From assembly GCA_003500955.1 (NCBI GenBank), contig DNQP01000280.1, positions 1 to 5,024 of the forward strand: a DNA stretch of 5,024 bases. Reading direction: 5' to 3'. The notes beneath the pieces were generated by a model. It was not told the origin of the DNA and made no database searches. It saw nothing but the letters and a program-made list of their open reading frames with translations. A program made the translations under genes and the position numbers. Below are positions 1 through 5,024 of this stretch, piece after piece (the stretch's first letter is position 1; every line of letters begins with the position of its first letter). The stretch comes from Curvibacter sp. (GTDB lineage: Bacteria; Pseudomonadota; Gammaproteobacteria; Burkholderiales; Burkholderiaceae_C).

Positions 1-320
1 CGCCCGACTCGCTCCTTTTCGCCGGCCTCACCCGCGGCCAGCGGGTGCGTGCCCGTGCTCAGCAGGGCCAGGCGAGCCACGCGCTGCGGCGCCAGACGCA
101 TGACTTCCAGCGCCACGCGTCCGCCCATGGAATGGCCGGCCACGGAGAAACGGTCGGTGGGCGCCTCGTCCAGCACCTGCTGGGCCATGGCGGTCAGTGA
201 GTCGCGCAGGCCCCAGGCCGGGATGATGCAGTTCGCCTGCGCCTTCAGCGCCGCGACCTGCGGGGCCCAGACCGCGGCATCGCAGTTGAGGCCGGGCAGG
301 AGCATGAGGGTCGTGGACAT
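1..320 (-). CDS. Alpha/beta-fold hydrolase, N-terminal part (cut by window edge)
   Basis: The open frame starts at the ATG at 320-318 and runs off the left edge, giving 106 complete codons. The product begins MSTTLMLLPG, a hydrophobic first beta strand leading to the usual LPGLN oxyanion-hole region at about residues 8-12. It carries the nucleophile elbow GHSMGG at residues 62-67, making Ser64 the predicted catalytic nucleophile. The acid and histidine of the triad would lie beyond the edge. The family cleaves esters, lactones, thioesters or C-C bonds, and the substrate cannot be read from this fragment. Only two bases separate it from the stop of the upstream aldo/keto reductase. Its likely ribosome site (GGAGG, 331-335, 10 bases before the ATG) lies inside the reductase's last codons, so translational coupling is likely. 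The fold is secure; a role in protocatechuate breakdown is only suggested by position. Confidence 0.85.
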   Translation of the reverse strand, partial: MSTTLMLLPGLNCDAAVWAPQVAALKAQANCIIPAWGLRDSLTAMAQQVLDEAPTDRFSVAGHSMGGRVALEVMRLAPQRVARLALLSTGTHPLAAGEAGEKERVG

Positions 321-322
321 GG

Positions 323-1327
323 TCAGAAGACCTCCGTGTCGACTTCGCGGTTGCTCTGCTCGCTGTAGCGGTTGCCCACCACCGTCTGCGGGTTGATCAC
401 GGCCTCCGCCCGGGCCATGAGCGCGGGTGTGAGCTGCACCTTCGCAGCCCCGAGGTTCTCGGCCAGATGGTCGACGCTCGTGGTGCCGAAGAGGGGGATG
501 ATGTGCGGCGCCTTGTTCAGCAGCCAGGCCAGGGCCAGCTGGGCCGGGGTGCAACCGGCCTCCTGCGCCACGGCCTCGTAGGCCGCCAAGAGTTTGAGGT
601 TGCCCGCGTAGTTGGCCGGCTCGAAGCGCGGCATGCCCCGGCGGATGTCCTTGGCGTCCAGGGCCTGCACATCGCGCAGCCGGCCCGTCAGGAAACCGCG
701 CGCCACGGGACTGAAGGCGACGAAGGCGATGCCCAACTCCTGGCAGGTCTGCAGCACGGCGATCTCGGGGTTGCGCGTCCACAGCGAATACTCGGTCTGC
801 ACAGCGGCCAGCGGGTGCACGGCATGGGCCTTGCGTATCGTGGCGGCCGACACCTCACTCAGGCCGATGGTGCGCACATGGCCGCGCTCGACCAGGCGCG
901 AGAGTTCGCCCACGCTGTCCTCGATGGGCACCTTCTTGTCCCAGCGGTGCAGGTAATAGAGGTCGATCACATCGGTGCCCAGGCGGCGCAGGCTGTCTTC
1001 GCAGTTCTTGCGGATGGCCTCGGGCCGGCCGTCGATCACGCGCACGAGCTTGCCGTCGCCGGCCACGTCCACGCCGGCCATGCCACCCTTGCTCGCCAGG
1101 GTGATACGGCTGCGATGGGCCTTGAGCACACGCCCCACCAGGATCTCGTTGGCGCCGAAGCCATACAGTGCCGCGGTATCGAACATCGTGACACCGGCAT
1201 CCAGCGCCGCCAGCAGCAGGCGTTCACTGTGCTCGGGTGCCGGCGGCTGACCGTAGGCATGGCTCAGGCTCATGCAGCCCAGGCTGAGCGCGGAGACGCT
1301 GAAGGGGCCGATTTTTCTGTCTTGCAT
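323..1327 (-). CDS. Aldo/keto reductase
   Basis: The 334-residue protein has the length and motifs of a soluble NADPH-dependent aldo/keto reductase with a TIM-barrel fold, which reduces aldehydes or ketones. The N-terminal strand contains LSLGCMS (about 14-20). The catalytic tetrad is readable as Asp50 and Tyr55 in MFDTAALYG, Lys80 in LASKGG, and His127 in DLYYLHRWD. A cofactor-site segment, IIPLFGTTSVDHLAENL, lies near residues 277-293. It resembles the YajO/pyridoxal-reductase-like and AKR13-type groups of oxidoreductases more than the classical aldose reductases. The start is supported by GGAG at 1335-1338, seven bases upstream. It lies 107 bases downstream of pmdC, behind a strong palindrome, and is nearly contiguous with the hydrolase gene after it. 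It is not one of the known protocatechuate 4,5-cleavage enzymes. It could act on an aromatic aldehyde or pathway semialdehyde, but that is inference from location. Confidence 0.9.
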   Translation of the reverse strand: MQDRKIGPFSVSALSLGCMSLSHAYGQPPAPEHSERLLLAALDAGVTMFDTAALYGFGANEILVGRVLKAHRSRITLASKGGMAGVDVAGDGKLVRVIDGRPEAIRKNCEDSLRRLGTDVIDLYYLHRWDKKVPIEDSVGELSRLVERGHVRTIGLSEVSAATIRKAHAVHPLAAVQTEYSLWTRNPEIAVLQTCQELGIAFVAFSPVARGFLTGRLRDVQALDAKDIRRGMPRFEPANYAGNLKLLAAYEAVAQEAGCTPAQLALAWLLNKAPHIIPLFGTTSVDHLAENLGAAKVQLTPALMARAEAVINPQTVVGNRYSEQSNREVDTEVF

Positions 1328-1349
1328 GGTTGGACTCCGTGGTGGCGAC

Positions 1350-1407
1350 GCAAGAGGGGGTCAGAGCACATCGCCGCTGTGCGACGAGTGATCCGACCCC
1401 CTCTTGC
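1350..1407. repeat. Palindrome copy 1, in the pmdC-reductase spacer
   Basis: A 13-bp perfect inverted repeat (GCAAGAGGGGGTC at 1350-1362 and its complement at 1395-1407) encloses an imperfect inner stem. Inside, GA/TC and CAC/GTG pair between single mismatches. A TCGC/GCGA inner stem (1371-1374 with 1381-1384) follows, with a six-base loop and a few unpaired bases. The left arm TCAGAGCACA is identical to copies 2 and 3, so this is a diverged member of the same family. It has the longest outer stem and a different inner stem, without the AATTTGC of the other copies. It fills about half of the spacer between pmdC and the reductase gene. No run of T follows it on the transcribed strand, so a classical intrinsic terminator is not supported. 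It could protect the upstream mRNA 3' end or weaken read-through. Confidence 0.85.
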
Positions 1408-1434
1408 TTTGGGTCATCGCAGGATTGTGCCGTC

Positions 1435-2382
1435 TCAGGCCAGCTGCTGCTCAAGCTGATGGAGAACTTGGTAGCAGGGCAGCACCTGGGCCACGCTGGC
1501 GTTGGGCTCGCGGCCTTCGCGGATGGCGGCGAAGAACTCGCGGTCCTGCAGCTCGATGCCGTTCATGGAGACGTCCACCTTGCTCACGTCGATCTTCTCG
1601 TCCTTGCCGTTGTACAGGTCGTCGTAGCGCGCGATATAGGTCGCCGTGTCGCCGATGTAGCGGAAGAAGGTGCCCAGCGGGCCGTCGTTGTTGAAAGAGA
1701 GCGACAGCGTGCAGATGGCGCCGTTAGCGGCCTTGAGCTGGATGCTCATGTCCATGGCGATGCCCAGATTCGGATGGATCGGGCCCTGGATGGCGTTGGC
1801 CTTCACGATGGGGCTGCCAGCCTGGTAGGCGAACAGGTCCACGGTGTGGGCCGCGTGGTGCCACAGCAGGTGATCGGTCCAGCTGCGCGGCTGGCCCAGC
1901 GCGTTCATATTGGTGCGACGGAAGAAATAGGTCTGCACATCCATCTGCTGGATGTTGAACTCGCCGGCCTGAATCTTCTTGTGCACAAACTGGTGGCTGG
2001 GGTTGAAGCGGCGTGTGTGGCCGCACATGGCCACCAGGCCCTTCTTCTTCTGCAGCGCGACGACTTCCTCGCCCTCCTTCAGCACATCGCACAGCGGGAT
2101 TTCCACCTGCACGTGCTTGCCGGCTTCGAGACAGGCCTTGGCCTGCGCGGCGTGCATCTGCGTGGGCGTGCACAGGATGACGGCATCCACTTCCTTGAGC
2201 GCCAGGCTGTCTTCCAGCTTGGTGGTGACGTGCCCGATACCGTACTTGTCGGCCACTTCCTTGGTCTTCTCCAGGTCACGGCTGATCAGGGAGACAACTT
2301 GCACGTCTTGGATGTTCCTGATGCCGTCCAGGTGCTTGATGCCGAAGGCACCGGCGCCGGCGAGTGCGACTTTGATGGTCAT
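1435..2382 (-). CDS. pmdC: 4-Carboxy-2-hydroxymuconate-6-semialdehyde dehydrogenase
   Basis: This enzyme (LigC/PmdC, EC 1.1.1.312) oxidises the hemiacetal form of 4-carboxy-2-hydroxymuconate-6-semialdehyde, the ring-opening product of protocatechuate, to 2-pyrone-4,6-dicarboxylate with NADP(+). The 315-residue product belongs to the Gfo/Idh/MocA family. It has an N-terminal Rossmann domain with the glycine motif GAGAFG at residues 9-14, ILCTPTQMH at 69-77, and EIP at 94-96 where many relatives have EKP. The C-terminal alpha/beta domain includes the histidine-rich WHHAAH at 174-179. The length equals that known for LigC. An in-frame ATG lies 36 bases upstream (2418), but it would overlap the end of pmdB. 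The 2382 start puts MTIKVALAGAGAFG at the N-terminus as in the family and has AAGGA seven bases before it. The pmdB-pmdC gap is 22 bases. The family assignment is strong, and the gene context makes the specific function very likely. Confidence 0.95.
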   Translation of the reverse strand: MTIKVALAGAGAFGIKHLDGIRNIQDVQVVSLISRDLEKTKEVADKYGIGHVTTKLEDSLALKEVDAVILCTPTQMHAAQAKACLEAGKHVQVEIPLCDVLKEGEEVVALQKKKGLVAMCGHTRRFNPSHQFVHKKIQAGEFNIQQMDVQTYFFRRTNMNALGQPRSWTDHLLWHHAAHTVDLFAYQAGSPIVKANAIQGPIHPNLGIAMDMSIQLKAANGAICTLSLSFNNDGPLGTFFRYIGDTATYIARYDDLYNGKDEKIDVSKVDVSMNGIELQDREFFAAIREGREPNASVAQVLPCYQVLHQLEQQLA

Positions 2383-2389
2383 GGTGTAT

Positions 2390-2394
2390 TCCTT
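2390..2394 (-). promoter_or_regulatory. Ribosome binding site deciding the pmdC start
   Basis: AAGGA on the minus strand lies seven bases before the ATG at 2382-2380, inside the 22-base pmdB-pmdC gap. It favours this start over the in-frame ATG at 2418, which would add 12 residues with no family counterpart and would lie within the pmdB coding end. Confidence 0.75.
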
Positions 2395-2404
2395 GGTTCT
2401 GAAA

Positions 2405-3283
<879 letters not shown>

Positions 3284-3293
3284 CTAAACGGAG

Positions 3294-3335
3294 GGGTCAG
3301 AGCACAATTTGCTGCGCAAATTCGTGGTCCGACCC
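3294..3335. repeat. Palindrome copy 2, in the pmdA-pmdB spacer
   Basis: This is an imperfect palindrome of 42 bases. The outer stem GGGTC/GACCC (3294-3298 with 3331-3335) is followed by an A/C mismatch, GA/TC pairing, a G/G mismatch, CAC/GTG (3303-3305 with 3324-3326), a single bulged C at 3323, AATTTGC/GCAAATT (3306-3312 with 3316-3322), and a TGC loop. It is the first half of a near-tandem pair with copy 3, offset by 58 bases. Eight bases separate its left end from the pmdB ribosome site, so on the mRNA it sits directly upstream of that site. Confidence 0.92.
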
Positions 3336-3351
3336 GCCTGGTTATATGGAG

Positions 3352-3393
3352 GGGTCAGAGCACAATTTGCGACGCAAATTCGTGATCTGACCC
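3352..3393. repeat. Palindrome copy 3, in the pmdA-pmdB spacer
   Basis: This is the most perfect copy. The outer stem GGGTCAGA/TCTGACCC (3352-3359 with 3386-3393) is followed by a G/A mismatch, CAC/GTG (3361-3363 with 3382-3384), a bulged C at 3381, AATTTGC/GCAAATT (3364-3370 with 3374-3380) and a GAC loop. Orientation is the same as copy 2. It ends seven bases after the pmdA stop in the transcribed direction. There is no T run after it, so intrinsic termination is not indicated. Confidence 0.93.
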
Positions 3394-3400
3394 GCTTGCA

Positions 3401-3841
3401 TCAGAGAAGCTTGCCCGAGCCGTGGCCCTGGGGCTGGTTCTGCGGCTGGGCCGTGCCGTTTTCGCCGGCGTAGCGGTTGCCTTCGGGGGAGCGGCCGCCC
3501 TTGATCATCATGTCGCGGTATTCCTCTTCGGTCATGCCCGTCATGGAGCCCGCCATCTGCTGGAAGCTCTTGCCATGCGTGGCGCCGAGCTTGGCCAGGA
3601 AGTAGATGTTGCCGCCCAGGGAAATCGCCTTGTTCAGATCGGCGTTGAGCACGGCCTGCTTCTGCTCTTCCGTCATGGGCCACTCGTCCAGGTACTTGCG
3701 CTGGTCGGCCTTGAAACGCTCGCGGTTCTCGGCCTTCATCAGGCTCATGCAGAACTGGTTGAGCCAGTAGCCCTTGCGGCTCTGCTCGGCGTCGAAGATG
3801 GTCGTGCCGGGCACGTCCAGATAGGGTTTCTCGAGCGACAT
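3401..3841 (-). CDS. pmdA: Protocatechuate 4,5-dioxygenase alpha subunit
   Basis: This is the small subunit of the alpha/beta extradiol dioxygenase. In LigAB it caps the active-site cleft of the beta subunit and carries no metal. The 146-residue protein matches the LigA family (139 residues in Sphingobium). The all-helical core spans roughly residues 15-112, with landmarks GYWLNQFCMSLMKAENRERF (24-43), the aspartate/proline turn LDEWPMTEEQ (51-60), and GGNIYFLAKLGATHGKSF (76-93). The family C-terminal segment GGRSPEGNRYAG (115-126) follows, then a Gln/Gly/Asn-rich tail (127-142) that is probably disordered. A strong ribosome site, AGGAGA at 3847-3852, sits five bases before the ATG. The gene follows pmdD by 66 bases and precedes pmdB by 126 bases, and both gaps hold palindromes. 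There is no sign of a frameshift or truncation. Confidence 0.96.
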   Translation of the reverse strand: MSLEKPYLDVPGTTIFDAEQSRKGYWLNQFCMSLMKAENRERFKADQRKYLDEWPMTEEQKQAVLNADLNKAISLGGNIYFLAKLGATHGKSFQQMAGSMTGMTEEEYRDMMIKGGRSPEGNRYAGENGTAQPQNQPQGHGSGKLL

Positions 3842-3862
3842 GGTGTTCTCCTAGTCAGTTGA

Positions 3863-3900
3863 GGACAGAGCAGATTTGCCATGCAAATCCTGGTCTGTCC
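3863..3900. repeat. Palindrome copy 4, in the pmdD-pmdA spacer
   Basis: This 38-base copy has changed sequence but the same architecture. GGACAGA/TCTGTCC (3863-3869 with 3894-3900) is followed by a G/G mismatch, CAG/CTG (3871-3873 with 3890-3892), a bulged C at 3889, ATTTGC/GCAAAT (3874-3879 with 3883-3888) and a CAT loop. Compared with copy 3, changes in the outer and middle stems occur on both arms, so pairing is kept. It ends seven bases after the pmdD stop, the same distance as copy 3 from pmdA. Ten bases separate it from the pmdA ribosome site. Confidence 0.9.
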
Positions 3901-3907
3901 CGCAAAA

Positions 3908-4843
3908 TCATTTGCATTCCTCGGGCCAGTAAAGGCGCATGGGATTGTCCACCAGCAGCTTCTTCTGCAGCTCGGCCGTGGGCGCGATGTGGGGGATGAA
4001 GTCCACCAGCAGGCCGTCGTCGGGCATGTGGTCCTTGAGGTTGGGATGTGGCCAGTCGGTGCCCCAGAGCACGCGGTCGGGGAACTCCTCGACGATCTTG
4101 CGGGCGAAGGGCACTACATCCTTGTACGCATTCTGCTCGGCGTTGAGCGCCTTGGGGCCGGCCACCGAAAGCCGCTCGGGACAGCTCACCTTGCTCCACA
4201 CGTTCTTGTGCTCGCGCATGAACTTCAGGAAGAGCGCGAACTCGGGCCCGTCTACGGGCTTGCTCACGTCAGGGCGGCCCATGTGGTCCACGACCACGGT
4301 GGTGGGCAGGGCGGTGAAGAAGTCCCAGAGCTCGGGCAGGTCCACGGCCTCGAAGTAGATCACCACATGCCAGCCCAGCTTGGCGATGCGACCGGCAATC
4401 TCCATCAGCTCGTCCTTGGGCGTGAAGTCCACCAGGCGCTTGACGAAGTTGAAGCGCACGCCGCGCACGCCGGCGGCGTGCAGCTGCTGCAGCTCCTCGT
4501 CCGTCACGCTGCGCCTGACCGTGGCCACGCCGCGCGCCTTGCCGTTGGACGACAGGCAGGCATCCACGAGAGCGCGGTTGTCGGCACCGTGGCAGGTGGC
4601 TTGCACGATGACGTTGCGCGCGAAGCCCAGGTGATCACGCAGGGCGAAGAGCTGCGCCTTGCTCGCATCGCAGGGCGTGTACTTGCGCTCGGGCGCGTAG
4701 GGGAACTCGGCGCCCGGGCCGAAGACGTGGCAGTGCGCGTCGACGGCGCCCGCGGGCAGCGTGAAGCGCGGCTTGCTCGGGCCGGTGTACCAGTCCAGCC
4801 AGCCGGCAGTCTTCTCGAAAGGTCCTGTGGTGGGTTTGCTCAT
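3908..4843 (-). CDS. pmdD: 2-Pyrone-4,6-dicarboxylate lactonase
   Basis: The enzyme (LigI/PmdD, EC 3.1.1.57) reversibly hydrolyses the lactone PDC to 4-oxalomesaconate or its tautomer in the cytoplasm. The 311-residue protein is a TIM-barrel member of the amidohydrolase superfamily (COG3618). Visible landmarks are the HxH motif in DAHCHVFGPG (His37, His39), GVRGVRFNFVKR (Arg130, Arg136), Tyr163 in VIYFE, His187 in DHMGRPD, Arg224 in CPER, and Asp263 in GTDWPHP. These line up, with small offsets, with the substrate-binding and catalytic residues I recall for Sphingobium LigI. LigI is known to work without a bound metal despite keeping the HxH motif. The protein is somewhat longer than LigI (about 293), mainly at the N-terminus. 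No good ribosome site precedes the ATG; it begins eight bases after the aldolase stop, so coupled translation is likely. Confidence 0.95.
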   Translation of the reverse strand: MSKPTTGPFEKTAGWLDWYTGPSKPRFTLPAGAVDAHCHVFGPGAEFPYAPERKYTPCDASKAQLFALRDHLGFARNVIVQATCHGADNRALVDACLSSNGKARGVATVRRSVTDEELQQLHAAGVRGVRFNFVKRLVDFTPKDELMEIAGRIAKLGWHVVIYFEAVDLPELWDFFTALPTTVVVDHMGRPDVSKPVDGPEFALFLKFMREHKNVWSKVSCPERLSVAGPKALNAEQNAYKDVVPFARKIVEEFPDRVLWGTDWPHPNLKDHMPDDGLLVDFIPHIAPTAELQKKLLVDNPMRLYWPEECK

Positions 4844-4851
4844 GGGAATGC

Positions 4852-5024
4852 TCAGTCGATGTACTTCAGGCCCAGCTTTTCCAGCGGCTCGCGGAACTTG
4901 TACATGTCCAGGCCCAGCACGCCCGAAGCCAGCTTGGCGCGCTTCTCGCCTTCAAAGGACTCGCGCGCCGCGGCGGCATCGGCCACCTTCTGCGCATCGG
5001 CAGCGTTGACCACGACCACGCCGT
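4852..5024 (-). CDS. pmdF: 4-Carboxy-4-hydroxy-2-oxoadipate aldolase, C-terminal end (cut by window edge)
   Basis: The frame enters from the right edge and ends at the TGA at 4854-4852, leaving the last 56 residues. They include [17 protein letters not shown], a charged helix with [13 protein letters not shown], and [17 protein letters not shown] before the end KYID. This tail, especially the SGVLGLDMY region, is characteristic of the RraA-like class II aldolase family LigK/ProA/PmdF (EC 4.1.3.17). It cleaves 4-carboxy-4-hydroxy-2-oxoadipate to pyruvate and oxaloacetate, the last step of the pathway. The metal- and substrate-binding residues lie in the missing upstream part, so activity cannot be judged here. 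Distant relatives include the RNase E regulator RraA, but the C-terminal extension and the adjacent pmdD favour the aldolase. The gap to pmdD is eight bases. Confidence 0.88.
   Translation of the reverse strand, partial: GVVVVNAADAQKVADAAAARESFEGEKRAKLASGVLGLDMYKFREPLEKLGLKYID

Noticed and set aside
1350..1434. Rho-independent terminator after pmdC
   Set aside because: The stem is strong, but no T run follows on the minus strand, and the bases after the stem are GC-rich. It shares its arm sequence with the repeats inside the operon, so it is better described as a repeat copy.
467..1459. Long plus-strand open frame of 330 residues opposite the reductase gene
   Set aside because: It is antisense to a complete aldo/keto reductase with an intact catalytic tetrad. 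Its product is a low-complexity Ala/Gly/His/Arg/Val-rich sequence with no motif, as expected for the shadow of a high-GC gene.
3294..3393. CRISPR-like direct repeats
   Set aside because: There are only two units with a 16-base interval. They are palindromic throughout and related copies are scattered elsewhere in the window. There is no spacer array and no cas gene.
3842..3907. Internal promoter in the pmdD-pmdA spacer
   Set aside because: The AT-rich ATTTGC and GCAAAT segments are accounted for by the arms of the palindrome. No convincing -35/-10 pair at proper spacing is seen on the minus strand.

Overview
The window is a piece of a bacterial catabolic operon for protocatechuate degradation by the 4,5-(meta-)cleavage pathway. 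High GC, the protein sequences and the gene order point to a betaproteobacterium of the Comamonadaceae (Comamonas, Delftia, Acidovorax, Variovorax and relatives); the genus cannot be fixed from this stretch. All seven genes lie on the minus strand, so transcription runs from right to left. The promoter, the regulator and the first operon genes should lie beyond the right edge.

Layout in transcription order: the C-terminal end of the 4-carboxy-4-hydroxy-2-oxoadipate aldolase (pmdF/ligK, 5024-4852, cut by the window edge); 2-pyrone-4,6-dicarboxylate lactonase (pmdD/ligI, 4843-3908); protocatechuate 4,5-dioxygenase alpha subunit (pmdA/ligA, 3841-3401) and beta subunit (pmdB/ligB, 3274-2405); 4-carboxy-2-hydroxymuconate-6-semialdehyde dehydrogenase (pmdC/ligC, 2382-1435); an aldo/keto reductase (1327-323); and the N-terminal part of an alpha/beta hydrolase (320-1, cut by the window edge). 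The order F-D-A-B-C matches the pmd operon known from Comamonas.

Together PmdAB opens the ring of protocatechuate, PmdC oxidises the hemiacetal form of the semialdehyde to 2-pyrone-4,6-dicarboxylate (PDC), PmdD hydrolyses PDC to the 4-oxalomesaconate level, and, after hydration by a gene outside the window, PmdF splits the product into pyruvate and oxaloacetate. The reductase and hydrolase are an accessory pair with no assigned step in this pathway.

The most unusual content is in the spacers. Three of the six gene junctions are very tight (8, 22 and 2 bases). The other three (66, 126 and 107 bases) carry four copies of one imperfect palindrome family, all in the same orientation and sharing CAGAGCA in one arm. 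Three copies have the same hairpin architecture (outer stem, mismatch, 3-bp stem, single bulged base, 6-7-bp stem, 3-base loop), and base changes on one side are matched on the other. They resemble REP-type elements or processed mRNA hairpins that have entered a compact operon.
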